A stretch of DNA of 64,000 nucleotides from Bostrychus sinensis (GCA_020698575.1 CM036245.1:39209593-39273592); one strand, 5' to 3'. Shown: positions 9,240-21,889, counted from the first letter of the stretch. Notes: generated by a model not told the origin, from the sequence alone. Made by a program: numbers and translations.

Positions 9240-10612
9240 GTTAATTAGTGCAATGTGTTTGATATTTTTGCTTTAACAACTTTACAATAACTTACTAACA
9301 ACTTTGGCTACATCAAAACTTTTCATGACAGTTCAAGACTTTCACAGTCTGTACTATCAGCTCCTGTCAGTTCCTCGTGCAGCGCTAATGCCTTTCCTTT
9401 CAGGCTCTACCACAATAAAGTTGTTTCAGCTGATGGAAAAGGATGAAGTTTTATTTTGAAGGATCACAAGAGGTGGTCGATTTCTCTTAACAAAAACTTT
9501 ACAGTGCATCCCCATCCAACCGCAGTTCCTCCTCTGCTCTTCTCCATCTCTCCTCTTACTTTTGATCAAAATTAAAAACAAAGTTATTGGAAATAATTAT
9601 CTCTTTTGTAATAGTTTTTGAGTAAAAGAGACACTGGACCTAAAAAAAAAAAAAAACGTGCCTGTTTGCAGCGAGGTAATAAACGGCGTGTCTTTTAATG
9701 AAGCCTAAATGCTTTTACACTTTTCAATGGTGCATATCTCTGTGATTCCTGAACCTATCAACGTGAAATAAAAACTGACACAAAGCTTGAGCTCTTCTCT
9801 GTCAGGAGGATTTAGCTGCATGTCTCTGTGTCAAACCGTTTGTTTTACAACAGCTGTGCAAAGACGTAACGTCAATCAGTCACGCCAGCATCATTATGGA
9901 TCTGCGTAGCCCGTTGTGCAGGACCTCTCAGGGGGGGCCGATGGGGTGGCCAAGGTCTGACCAACAGGGGCCGTGGCCACCCCAGGCCCCCACGTGGCTA
10001 CGCCTCTGCCCAGGACACTACTGCTGTACAGCAGCATTAACCACAGAGACAGAGCTGAGAGACCTGGGGTTATTTCTTGTACATTAGCTCTCTCTAGTGG
10101 TTTTGGGGTCTGGTCTAGTCACAGGCTCTGTATTTTCTGTTGTTCTGGAGAGTGCAATAACTGCTAATATAACAAGCACATCTCAATAGGCTATTTTGGT
10201 AAAGTTAACCCCCTTTATATTTAATTGTATTTATTTGTGTGTTCTTGATGTCACGATGATCAGAGCGAGCCTCTGTCACAGGCTTGTATCACAGATAACA
10301 GCTATAACCACACTCACACAGAGCTAAACAGCCATATTTATTTTATTTTTATAGTGTTTTCTATCAGGGCTGTTTTTGTTTCCTGTCTTGTTTCCTGTCT
10401 TCATAAAAGTAGAAGAGCTGCTGCAGGCTGCAGCTTTTATCTGTGGGTTCACTCTGAAGCCTCGATGATTGTTTTGCTGGATCTCTGAGGCAGGGATCTC
10501 CTCCTGTTACGTTGTACGTAACCACATCATTGCTACAGCAGGTCCCTGATTGGTTAACGCGCCGCGAATGTTCGCAGAAGTATAGAATAATATAAAATAA
10601 ATAAAATATAAA
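9240..10612. other. Intergenic DNA, no gene recognised
   Basis: Mixed AT-rich and moderately GC-rich DNA. 9926-10012 is a G/C-rich stretch of GGGGCC-type words and 9642-9655 a poly(A) run. No reading frame with recognisable domains. Confidence 0.5.
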
Positions 10613-10623
10613 ATAAATTATGG

Positions 10624-10769
10624 TCCTCCCGTGGACCCACCACCCGCAGGAGGAACCGTAAGGGGCCGGTGCAAGGAGGATCGGGCAGTGGTCGAAGGCG
10701 GGGGCCTCGGCGTCCCGATCCCTGGACACAGAAACTCCGGCCCCGGATAAAGCGGAAGAAGATGGATGG
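10624..10769 (+). mobile_element. Short LINE-derived unit with 11-bp target duplication
   Basis: 146 bases flanked by ATAAATTATGG at 10613-10623 and 10770-10780. The first part matches the LINE 5' region seen at 2855-2975 (CCCACCACCCGCAGG, AGGGGCCGGTGC, ACACAGAAACTC), and the last part (GGATAAAGCGGAAGAAGATG) is a LINE 3' tail. The two ends of a LINE are thus joined without the middle, and the unit moved as a whole. Confidence 0.75.
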
Positions 10770-10780
10770 ATAAATTATGG

Positions 10781-11940
10781 AAAATTTTATTATAATGCTG
10801 CATTTGACTGGGATGTAGTGAGACCCTGAAATCCCAATATCACCCCCATCAATTCAGACTCAAGAGCACAGATGTGGTCTTTCTTTCTGGTAAAAAGTTA
10901 CCATCATTTTATGTTCATTCCAGGATACAGGGCATAGTAGTGACAAACCAACACAAGAGCTTTGTAGACCTAGAAAAGTCATCAGTTTTCTTTTTATGAC
11001 AACTATATGGGGTGACCTGGCAGTATGGGCTCTGGGCAGCCTGTCCTGTCTTTTACAACCAGCCAAGCAGCTTGGTTGTCACTGTATTGTCTCACTTGTT
11101 CACTGTGTGTGGACAATCATAACTGCCCAGGTCTACCACCTCAGAGCCCCATTTGTAGTCCAGTACTTTCACTGGCTCCAGATTTCTGAACCCATGGGGG
11201 CATGACTGAGGGAACATAGTATCTCAGAAACAAGTTGACATGAGTGTCCTGCTCAGACCTGGACCTACCCACAGAGACAGACAGAAAGCTCAGAGTAAAG
11301 CCCTGCTCCTCTCTGTCCAGAGTGAAAAGTGATAATACAGAACCTTCTGGACCCTCTATGGAGCTAATCATGTTCCTCTGAGAGGAGGTCCAAGGACCAA
11401 CTCTACTCAGACACTTGACAGACACTGCCCATGCCCTGGAAACACTCCAGAACACCAGGGGACACTCTCTGGAGAGGTCAGAAAAGATGGAGTCATGGAT
11501 ATGTCTGTCCACAGCAGAGAGACTGTGAGGAAACAACTTGTTGGCAAAGGATAATGCAAAAAAAATGAAGTAACTTAAGAAAGTTAGAAGCATAACATTT
11601 TGTTACTGTTAATTATAAACAAATTATAAATGATAAAGTTTGCTTGAGCTTTGGTAAAAAGGATTTTATTACATGCAGTTTAGCGATTTTATTCCTGTAA
11701 TAGCTAGTGATAGCTAAGTCACTATAAACAATGTCATGTAAATGACTTTTTTTTTCACATAAAAATGCATTTGTAGGAATATAAATTGCTATATTACTTC
11801 AAAATCAGTTAGTTTAACAGTCTACACATGTAACTGGATAATCTTTAGTTTCAAAGCACATACAAAACTTTACATTATTAATTGCCAAATCAAAAATCAC
11901 CTGTTTTGGCCTGACTGGAGTACAGACCATAATAAAATGC
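10781..11940. other. Intergenic DNA, no gene recognised
   Basis: A minus-strand frame of 150 codons at 11141-11593 has no recognisable domain or splice context and is treated as chance. Remaining sequence is anonymous. Confidence 0.45.
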
Positions 11941-11945
11941 TATTC

Positions 11946-11946
<1 letters not shown>

Positions 11947-11994
<48 letters not shown>
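11947..11994. repeat. (GA)n microsatellite
   Basis: About 24 uninterrupted GA units followed by an A run. Confidence 0.95.
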
Positions 11995-11999
<5 letters not shown>

Positions 12000-12135
12000 A
12001 AGACTAAATATTTTTAAAACTGTTGTAGTTTATGAAAGGTGTTTACCTGTTTGTTTTTAACTCACTTACAATTACTCACAATACAAACAAATTCATGTTT
12101 GTGGATGACTGTTGTTTTGTATTGTATTATTGTAA

Positions 12136-12228
12136 TTACGTCGTTGCTGCCCTCTTGGCCAGGTCACTCTTGAAAAAGAGGTTTTTAATCTCAATGAGTT
12201 TTTTACCTGGTTAAATAAAGGAATAATA
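12136..12228 (+). mobile_element. 3' tail of an L2/CR1-type LINE or dependent SINE
   Basis: Reads CTCTTGGCCAGGTCACTCTTG, then AAAAGAGGTTTTTAATCTCA, then TTACCTGGTTAAATAAAGG, a tail shared by many fish LINE/SINE families. Confidence 0.6.
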
Positions 12229-12239
12229 ATAAACTCAAG

Positions 12240-13700
12240 TACACAATAAGTGATATTTGAATGTAAAATTGAACTCCAATAAATCCTATAGCCTGTTGGC
12301 CCTAAATTATATAAAAAAAATTAAAGTTAATATAAATGTGTTGGAATAAGGTTGACTAAACAAGGTAAACTAAAAAATTGCAATTACTTATAATTCATAT
12401 AAATGAAGTTGTAATAAGCTAATGAAAAATCAACAGGTCATTTTGACCTGCCAAGACCATAAGTGTGACTATTTTTTGCCAGTAATATTTTTTAAGGCAT
12501 ATGAATTTTTTTCTATCATACTTAGATAGGTACCAGTGCATTTACTTCTACTAATACATACCCCTCTGTTCACAAGAGTTGAAAAAATAAAGAAAGAAAA
12601 TTTAAATACAGGTGAAAAATTTGATGGATTGTGTTAGACTGAAGCTAAATTAAAAGATGAGCATAAAAAAAAACCCTATTTTAAACAGAGCAGACAATCA
12701 TACAAAAAGTGGGTCAAAATGGCCCGCAAAGACCAAAGGTGCATTGTCCAAACAAGGATCATGCCAGAGTTAAATTGACAAGATGATGCAGATGCAGGTT
12801 GTTTCAAAGTTGTGTACTTCTTCCTTTATTGACTTTACATGACCAGATGCCAGAGCAGCATGTGGCTCTAAAGCCATAGGTTGTAGATGTCTGGTCTATC
12901 CCAATAGGGCACAGCTCCCCACCCGTGACCTGTAAAGTGGTAGAAAAGTTTTGAGTAATTGTAAAAGAGAAATGCAAAAGACATATACAGCATACCCAGG
13001 TAGAACTGAGGTGAGCTAGACTGAGACATCTGGAGTCCGACTTTACCAAGATCAAACTGTGCATGACACACAAATAAACTGAGAGCTCTGATGATGACCT
13101 AAAAGCCTTGTAATAGGACTGCTACAGTCCCTTATTTTATAATTTATGCTCATGTTTATGCTTATTTTAAATGTAATGAAAATGTAAAGTGTTTTCATGT
13201 AAAATCAATTTTTTAATTTATTTATTTATTTTTGTACCAATTTGGATTGCCTGGGCATCTGTTTTAAGTACATCAATAGTAAGCCAAGCCGCGGTGGTCT
13301 AGGTTTGAATTGAATGGAATTTGGGTGTTATTTGAAATAGGACAGTGCACATTCTTTGACAAATCTGCAGTGAGCATCAACGTAAATATGACAGAATTGG
13401 CACAAAAGCTAAATTCTATTTGTAGTCCTAAAGCAGGCACCATAAAAAACACAGAGAAAATATAGATTACTTACAGACATAACATCGCACATGTAGACAT
13501 ATCACACAGAACGTATCACTTACAGTAAACAGTAATCACATAGAAGTTAAAAGGCCACCATTAACAGACATCAGATGTGAAAGTCATTTATGTATGTGAG
13601 AAAATATCACTGCATGTATATAAGCCTTTCTCAACGCAATAGTTTATGTGGGACACATCCATCTGCTAAACCTAAAACATGCACAATAATCTAATCCTCC
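12240..13700. other. Intergenic DNA, no gene recognised
   Basis: AT-rich. On the minus strand 12790-13090 has the look of a transcript end or repeat (AATAAAGG near 12832) but I cannot assign it. Confidence 0.45.
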
Positions 13701-13856
13701 CACTAGGTACTCCTGAGCAGGATCCTGGCTCAAGATTTGGAGAAGGGTCCCCGGGCACTGCACTGCGGCTGTAGTTTCCCCGGCGGCATTGAAGAATGGG
13801 TCAAATGCAGAGAATGAATTTCCCTACAGGGACAATAAAGTATACCTTACCTTAAT
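13700..13856 (+). mobile_element. 3' end of a LINE/SINE with TACCTTACCTTA tail
   Basis: Contains GGTCAAATGCAGAGAATGAA and TTTCCCTACAGGGACAATAA followed by AGTATACCTTACCTTAA, a short-repeat tail characteristic of a fish LINE-type family. Confidence 0.55.
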
Positions 13857-14519
13857 TCACCCACTATCTCAATGATTACAATATTACATGTTACACATAT
13901 AAAGCAGTTACTAGTGACTTGCAGAAATTCTTATCCCTCCCAATGAAAAAAAAAAAAAAAAAACAGAAATATGCATTATTGGACCCCAGGGGGTGCTGGT
14001 GGCCAAATACCCAACCTCATAATTTTTCATTCAGTCTTGAGAGTCAGGGCAAAACATGTTTTAAAAATCATTTTTTAAAGAAAAGGACGTACTTCGCTCA
14101 TCTCTTACAGAAGGTGCATAGGAAAGGGTACGTGTTAGCCAAACCTCAAAAATAGAAGAAAGACTTCTAACTGTCTAACTTGCACAACAATGATGATTTA
14201 TTTAAATTAGTAGCAAAGCAACTTTTTGGTACTGGGTCTTCATCAGGCAAAGGGATGTTGAGTGGAAAGAAGTCATCTTAAATAGAGAATGGCCAGGTCA
14301 TACCACAGGATGCAATACAGTGCACACCAATATAACACACCAAAAATAATAATAAACATGATTAAAAACTATATATTCATCTAGCATTATCAAAAATATA
14401 TACATTTATATAGCACCATTATCTAAGCTGTATCAAGGTATACATAATTTGAAATGGACACAAACAACAGGTAGAATAAACAGAACCTGCTTACAGATGT
14501 ACATTTCTACATGTATCCA
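13857..14519. other. Spacer and probable 3' flank of the Penelope relic
   Basis: Poly(A) at 13946-13961. On the minus strand 14150-14290 includes CCTGATGAAGACCCAGTACC, similar in kind to the region after the ORF in Penelope-like elements. No other feature. Confidence 0.35.
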
Positions 14520-14890
14520 TCATCGAGACAGAGGGGACATACTGTTACCTGTACACACAACAAATATTAAGAAGATGTTTAAAAGTTCATCATTGAGACC
14601 ATTAGGAGTAAGTGTTTGGAGGGTTTTTATCCAGTAAGCCTCCCGCTGTGTCAGGAGTTCACCTCCTCTGGGTGAAGGAAGGACATGTTCAGTGCCACAG
14701 AAGCGTAGTGAGCACACATCATGGTGGGCATCATTGTGGACAGCCACTGGATATTCCCTGTCATTTCTGCAAACAGAGCTTTTATGCTTACTTATTCTTT
14801 GTTTAGTTTTTTAGTGTTTTTTCCCACATAAGCAAGGCCACAGGGACAGTGCAGTAAGTAAATTACAGGTGTAGAAGCACATGTGATGAC
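14520..14890 (-). pseudogene. Penelope-like element GIY-YIG endonuclease relic
   Basis: On the minus strand the pieces read LTALSLWPCLCGKKH near 14825-14870 (the position of the usual CPCGLAYVGKT-type GIY-YIG core), KTKQRISKHKSSVCRNDREY near 14755-14815, PVAVHNDAHHDVCSLRFCG near 14690-14750, and RGGELLTQREAYWIKTLQTL then PNGLNDE near 14600-14665. This order matches the endonuclease domain that ends Penelope-like retroelement proteins. An in-frame stop and substitutions in the core show it is dead; the RT domain is not seen upstream. Confidence 0.6.
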
Positions 14891-15405
14891 ATTTTTGATG
14901 CATATACTTTTCTGCCAGTGTGAGGAAGTCGGAAGAAACTTGTTTTAGTTGTGTTGCTGCATTGTGCACAACTCCCGCACCTAGATCCCCTTAGGAATGG
15001 ATCTGGGGCCTTATGAAACTGTGGGTGGAATCCTTACTAAAAGTTCATGTACACCAGAAAGCCAAAAGTAGCATACACAAGAAAATATTCAGATTTAAAG
15101 TGCTGCGTACGCACACCTGGACGCAATGTCCCCTTTACAGATCCCACCTGGAGTAAAAAGGTGCACACATAAACCCACCTCACGTCACGCCCTATCCATG
15201 CCTTGAATCCACCAAAGAAGGACAATGCAAGTGACTTCTGAATGAGATTTACCTAAACATGAGTCGCTAATGAGAGGGTTTCACCGAGAAACACGGAAGA
15301 GAGGAAAGCACGAGGCGCTCCACGCAGCACTACATACTCCGACCAACAGTGTTACAATCACACTATGAATACACTGCTTTTACCATGTAAGCATTTGAAA
15401 ATTAC
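14891..15405. other. Intergenic DNA, no gene recognised
   Basis: No feature could be supported. Confidence 0.4.
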
Positions 15406-15566
15406 TAGTGCTGTCAATCGATAATCACACTCTTGGGCTTTGATTAATCATGATTAATCACAATGAAAAAAGACACGCAAATGCAAATGAATGGTTTGTA
15501 GGAGTTAGTGGCTTGTGGCTCCCTAAGTTCAGGGATGGATGGCCTTGGATGCCCCCCCCCCACCAC

Positions 15567-15634
<68 letters not shown>

Positions 15635-15650
15635 GAATAGATAGAACATT
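15567..15650. repeat. (GATA)n microsatellite preceded by poly(C)
   Basis: About 17 GATA units, one interrupted by GAAT at the right end; a C-rich run lies at 15552-15561. Confidence 0.95.
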
Positions 15651-15966
15651 AAAGCAGGAAACATTAAATGTATAGACAAGACATAAACATAAACACACAG
15701 TTAAAAACAAATAATAAGACAAACTTAGGAGCTACTAGGACTTGCAGCCTCTCTATCAGGCGCATGCAACTTCAGAAAGTTAAATACAGTTTTGCAAAGC
15801 ATACATTAACATACAAAAACAAAACATAACACAACAAGACACAGTACACGTGGTCACATGATCTAATTTTTTGTTTGGACTTGACTAGGGAGGAAAGGTG
15901 AAGAGGGGGGGATATGATGCAGTAAGAGTCTGAGCTTGTGTTTGAGAATGTTGGAGCCACCACTTA

Positions 15967-16220
15967 AGCTGGGGACACACTACACCATTTTTTTGCCCGA
16001 TTTTATTATGATTCGCATTTGCGGCGAGTCTTTACCAGTCAACAACAGTTGCAGGGAATCGTAATCACCAGTCGGCCCTGAAATCCGTTAGTGTGTGATG
16101 TTCAAAGACTCGAATCGGCACAAAAACCCGGCCTGACCTCAGTCGCAAGCAATCAAACATGTTTGAATTTTAAAGCCGACTCTGTAACGACTGAGAAAAT
16201 CGTGTAGTGTGTCCCCAGCT
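15967..16220. mobile_element. MITE with TTA target duplication (family H, copy 1)
   Basis: 254 bases with inverted ends AGCTGGGGACACACTACAC (left) and its near-perfect reverse complement GTGTAGTGTGTCCCCAGCT (right), flanked by TTA at 15964-15966 and 16221-16223. The 3-base TTA duplication suggests a PIF/Harbinger-type transposase in trans; no coding capacity here. A second, decayed copy is at 62665-62905. Confidence 0.8.
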
Positions 16221-16905
16221 TTAGATGTTTACAAATTCAGTTCTGTGGCTTGTCCTTGAAGGGAGATCTGGCAGTGCACAGGGAGAGATAAGAAGACCCA
16301 GCTGTCGAGCTGACCTCCTAACCGAGGGAGGAGATATAGGGACAAGGTGAAGGGGATAAACAATTTTTAATCCATTTAAGCTGATCTTCGGTTAATTTTG
16401 TCCGGATCATAATCAATCACTCAGTTATGGACCTCAGCGTCACTGGTGCACATCCGGTTGATGGAGTGACTTTGCAGGTCCAGGCCGCACGAAAAGCATA
16501 GTTCCCAGGAACACGCACGGACAGAGGCAGTGAAAGGAAGCGATATAAAAAGCACACGTAACATTTATTAGTGAAAGGTTTTACACGAGACTCGTGAGGG
16601 GAGGGAAAGGAGAGAGCGGTAGTGCAGCGGCCAAAGCAGTGGACTCGTCCTGAAGTCGAACCACAGGCAAACGTGAGGCAGCTGCTCTCTCTTCTGACGC
16701 GCAGGTCGTTCACCGTGAAAACAAGTCAATGTTGTGATATACGCACATTTCCAAGTCGGTGACGCGCCCCCGACACGGCTTCATGCCCTCCAAATTGCTT
16801 TTAGAAGCGCTGCTGTACGGCAAAACAGATCGTGTGATGAATAAATTTTAATGCGTTATTTTTTTATTAATCGTATGCGTTAACGCGTTAACGTTGACAG
16901 CCCTA

Positions 16906-18690
16906 AAAACATTTTAAAACATAAAAAGGTGTTTAATTTTTGTTCACTGCAACATAATTTATAATAATAATAATAATGGATTGGATTTTAGCGTGACTTG
17001 TAACACATGAAAGAGCACGTGTCTTCTAATTCACACATTCTGAAGTACAGTTTATTTTACACGCTGTACGCGCACAGAGGTCTGAATATGTGCGCGTGTA
17101 TGAGGCAGTGGAAATCCGGGTGGAGGATGTGTAACGAGAGGGGGGCAGTGAACACCGCGGTGTTGTGCGTAATGACAGCAGTCTGTTGGGTCTCGTTTGA
17201 CACAACGCTTCATGAAAACCACACAGCTCTGTGTGAACTGTCTGTAGGAGTTGGTTAGACTTATGTCCAGCAATTATTTCATAAAACCACCATGGACGCG
17301 GAAAGTCAATTTCACATGGGGGTGCTGCCATGCTGGGCTGGTGTGACACAATTGAAAATTTTCATAAAATTTATTAACCTTTCAGGGCATTTTTAGATTA
17401 TTTTACTGATAAATAAAGGACGTATTACACCACAATGTGTTCTGTTTACTCAACAAATGCAGCAAGTTTTTCTTTAACAGAAGACATTTGTTTTGCTTTG
17501 TGCGCGGCTGTTTCAGGGCAGTGTTAGGGCGGTGTGCACCTGTCACAGCCGCAGACAGGTGAGGGCCGGTCCCTGACTACTGTCCTGTCTGCCTTTTAGA
17601 CTGAGAAGCATTTAGCCAGTTGCACACTTTGCACTCAAGCCTTTCACATGGGCTGGTTTTGGGTATTGTTCTTATGAGCAAGTAGTGGACACGCGGTTGT
17701 TGCGTGCGGTGCGCCGCAACCCACAGATCCCTCTGCACAGTGTCCCAATGTTACCTCGGCATCGGCAAAGGCTGCGCGTAAGAGAATTCATCTTTCGTTT
17801 GCATTAAATCTGCTGTGTGTCCTGGACCTCACCGTTCTTAAAAACTGAGCTCCTGTGTCACAGCTGCAGACAGGTGAGGGGCGTGCGCTGCTCCTCTGGC
17901 TACTGTCCTGTCTACTCGTAGACGGGACATGCTATTGCTATAGCAACTTGCACACTTTTCACACAGTATCCTTTTGTGTGGGCCAGTTTTTGGACTTGTT
18001 TTAGAGTATGACCATAGTTCAACGTTATCTCTGACAAGCCATTACGCCCCCATGTATTTCTATTGCTGATGTGAGACGTGCCATTTAACGCGGATCAGAA
18101 AGTGATTCAAAAGAGCAAAAAGCTAAAAATGCGTTAAGATGGCACGCCAAATGGCACTAAATCTGGCGGCCTATTTACACGCACTGTCGTGCTTTTCCGT
18201 GGTGCTGAAAAGCAAAACCCAAAATAAATAACGAAATCAAAAGATGTAAACAATATACTGTAAACTGTTCGCCTGTATGTCACCCGCGCCTGGCGCCCTG
18301 ACAGCCAGCGGCGAGAGGCTGCGGTAAGCTGGGGCGCGTACTCTATATCATCCTTGCGCACGCGGAGGAGCGGACAACAGTAGGTGGGCACTGCCCTAAG
18401 CACATGCCGCGCACGTTCTGCCACACGGGACCAGGACTCCTGAGCAGAAGCTTTTCTTCACCAGCTCAGCCTCATGTTTCCGCATTTGAGAGGCGGGAAG
18501 CAGGATGCTTCTTTTCCTCCTTGGCCCAAGCCCAGCCCGCCTCCAAACTTTTAGGACTAAGTTTTGCGTCCAGTCTAAAGAGCAGGGAAGGCCCCTTTCT
18601 GCGCCACTGTCTGGTCCACCTCCTGCGCTAAGATGTGGAAGATCCGCCCCACTGTCTTTTGATACAAAGCTGGAGAACATTAAAACGCTT
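16906..18690. other. Intergenic DNA with a diverged direct duplication
   Basis: No gene recognised. Two related segments begin at 17541 and 17856 (each with TGTCACAGC, GCAGACAGGTGAGGG, ACTGTCCTGTCT, then TTGCACACTTT and a TGTGGGC/ATGGGC block), spaced about 315 bases apart. Confidence 0.5.
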
Positions 18691-18698
18691 CAGTAGCT

Positions 18699-18699
18699 C

Positions 18700-18773
<74 letters not shown>
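18699..18773. repeat. (CAA)n microsatellite
   Basis: About 25 uninterrupted CAA units. Confidence 0.95.
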
Positions 18774-18959
18774 GGCTTTAAACAGCCAGCGTTGGTAAAT
18801 AACAATATTTATAAGTAATGAAGAGAACAAAATTCATCTGAAAATGTATAATAAAACATAGTTTATTTTTGGGGTTGCAGTTACAAGGTCCTCAACAGTT
18901 GGGGGTGCTGCAATCAAATTTGGGGGGGTTTCAGCCCCTGGGTGGCGTTTTTTATTGGT

Positions 18960-19141
18960 CAGGGCCACTTCTCCAATCTTCTCAGTGATTGGACTCCAGG
19001 TTGGCTGACACCTGACTCCAATTAGCTCTTGAAGAGGTCATTAGCCTAGGGGTTTCACTCACAGTACAGGCTGTGAGTGTTCACATAAATGCTCAATAAA
19101 AACATGAAAAAATGTCTTCTTTTTTTTTCTTTCTTTCTTTT

Positions 19142-19179
<38 letters not shown>

Positions 19180-19270
19180 AACATTAGTTTAAGCAGACTG
19201 TGTTTGTCTATTGGTGCGACTTAGATGAAGATCAGATCACATTTTATGACCAAATCAGGAACATTCAAAC
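18960..19270. mobile_element. Decayed end of a DNA transposon with T-rich tract
   Basis: Contains GGCTGACACCTGACTCCAAT and, after a T-rich tract at 19117-19177, GACTTAGATGAAGATCAGAT followed by CACATTTTATGACCAA; I recognise this combination as the terminal part of a common fish inverted-repeat element. The outer terminus and the other end are not preserved here. Confidence 0.4.
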
Positions 19271-21880
19271 AACAAATAAGAAAGAACATGTTGTTAATAA
19301 AAGCACTCCTTGGTGTTTTCTGCCAGGTTAACAGTGTGAGCAGTGTAAAAGCTGAGCTCAAGTTAACAGCAGCTAAAGCTTCTGCAGAGGAACAGGGCTG
19401 GTTATATCACAGTCTGTGGAAATGTGTCTCCTAAAGGTAAGGCTGGCTGTCACTGACTGTTGCTTCTCTCTGTGAGGAGAGAAGTTTAAAGGGACATGAG
19501 AGTCAGTATTTTAAATATATAATATACACTGACTAAGTGGCTACATTCTAGGCTGTTTTAATATTGTAGGCCCATAATAAATATTGCTCAGACCGTGTCA
19601 TTTCTAATTTGTTGAGCAGATGAGATGCTTGGCTGATCACTAAAGGAGTAATGGACTTGATGTTGTTGAAGTATAATCTCAGTACATGTGCTGAAGTGCT
19701 TTTTCATGCAGAATGGGACAAGTCACTGTTGTCATGCAATATACAGAAACTTGTGCATTTAACCCCAAATATTTATTACACATTTTTACTGTGACCCACT
19801 GATTCTTTGAGCTCTGGGCTTTGGCTCTGGCCCTGGTTCATTTGCTGCTACTGTATGTAAGACTCTTTTTATTCTCTAAAAGTACAGCCTATAAAGCATC
19901 ACTTTAGTTTTTACACATCTTACTTGTACAATAAGTAGGTTAAGTACTTTCTCACTTTTCTGCTAAAATCGTTTGTTGAACAATTTGATTAGGACCTGAT
20001 ATAATATATATGATATAATATATATAATATATGATATAACCTGAATTATATTCTATATTGTATTTTCACTAAAGCCGACTAACATCATTTAAAACACGCA
20101 AGGATACATAAAATTACATCTCTTTTTTTCAAAATTTCCTGGTGAAGGCCCCCCAGGCCCCCCAAATCTAAAATCTAGAACCAGCTCTGGATATAGCCTT
20201 TATTTTTAGTGTGTTATTCCCCATTTTTTTATAAGTCGCAATTTGTCATGTAATAAAATAGATGATGCATATTTATTAATTTATTTTTGTTCAGTAAAAT
20301 AGCCTACATCATAACATCTGTACTGTATTTGTGTCATGGAAGTAGTGGACGTGTTAATCTAAAGCCTGCCCTATTCAATCCAAGTGAACAGGAATGTACA
20401 GTAACTTGTTAAGACAGACATCTCTCTTCCTCCTGCTTAGTCCTCGCACTGATCTCTCCTCTTTATTACCTCAGCCGGATACGAAAACTTTAAATTCCGC
20501 TCTCACTGGACATTTTTTGTTTTGCATCTGTAACAGTTTCTTGATCTCATTATGACATTGGTGGCATCATCATTTTTTTCTAGCAAATCATTTAACGCCA
20601 TATCAGACCTTTTAAAAATGAAAAACTGTTCAAAGACCAGAGACTCTTGTCTATTGTTAGTTATAAATCTAGCATCAAGACACTTCTTAATTAGAGCCAT
20701 TATCACCTGCTACTGCCATCTAGTGTTTCATTAGTATAATGGCATACAGTGTCAACTTTGCCATATCATTAACCACATCTTATGTGTGCAAAATACACAG
20801 AGGTAGTTATTTTGCCTCTATACTTTACAGTATAATTTAAAGTTTGGTTGACAAGTGCATATGCCATATCCTAATATTATTGCCTCTTATTGTCTGTTGT
20901 TTAGGTGAGGGGATGATTCCAGTCTTCATTGCTATCAGAGTGGTTAGCCTGCCAGTGTTCCCATGTGCCCTCCTGTTTGTTATAAGGTAGGAAACTAACA
21001 ACTGTGGCTATGTTTGATAGGATCTATGTAATGAAAATTATCATTTATTATTTTAACTGTTTACATTACAAGATAGGGCACATTTCCCTTGTTAGAACCA
21101 GTAAATTAATTTATGACAGTGTAACATTAGCCAAATATGAATAATGTGGCGTGTGTACTCTAAAAGCAGTTACAGTTTTGCCCACTTGATGGCGCTTTAC
21201 TGTTGACACTAGAGCGAGCCACGTGGATCCTCATGCATTCTTTTCCTTTTGAGAGCTGAGGTCTTTGCATGTTTTTCAAGCACATCAGTAGTTGGTAAGC
21301 TAGGCAAATCCTATAAGAAAAAAAAACTGCACAAATGCTATTAATATATTTTAATCAAAATTATAGTGGTAAACCATAAACCAGTGGAGTAAAGCCTTGA
21401 CTGAGATTCTGCCTAGTGTAATAAATGTTCATTATTAGCTTTTTAATGTAGGCCTATATTGGAACAATGAAACCTAACTTGACGTTTATGGTAAAGAAAC
21501 TTTGAATGAAAGTTTAAAAAGTGTAAGTTTTAAGTTTATAAGAATACTATTTAATCCCTAATACTATCTTTATTGAATTTGGTGGACTTTGTAGTTATTA
21601 TTTTACATATTATTATGCTAATGCTCATTTCTAGCAGTAGCCTCTAAATAGTAACTGCTAGCTTGGTCCTTAAGTTTAGGCACTGAAATAGTTTTAGTTT
21701 TTAGAAGTTGTTGGCTGTATCATGCATAAAAGATCCAAATGTGACATTGAACATGATCTAGAAACATTGCCACCTTAATCCGGCCAACTCAGCTGGGTTT
21801 CTATTTTACAAATTTGGATTCATATGATCATAGAAAAGCCTCAGCAAAAAATGATCATGTTTACATTTGCGTTGCATGAT
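19271..21880. other. Intergenic DNA, no gene recognised
   Basis: AT-rich, with an (ATATAAT)-type stretch at 20000-20040. No frame with recognisable domains on either strand. Confidence 0.45.
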
Positions 21881-21889
21881 ACAGCTAAC

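Larger units (their letters stand above)
15406..16905. mobile_element. hAT-like inverted-repeat element carrying nested insertions
   Basis: Left end TAGTGCTGTCAATCG and right end (reverse complement) TAGGGCTGTCAACGTTAACG resemble each other over about 12 bases and match a common fish terminus with TTAACGCGTTAACG words inside. The flanks do not show a clean 8-base duplication (AAAATTAC on the left, AAAACATT on the right), so pairing of the two ends is inferred. The interior holds a GATA microsatellite and a complete TTA-flanked MITE. No transposase frame seen. Confidence 0.45.

Noticed and set aside
11141..11593. Minus-strand 150-codon frame
   Set aside because: No recognisable domain, no splice context and ordinary composition; frames of this length arise by chance in a window of this size.
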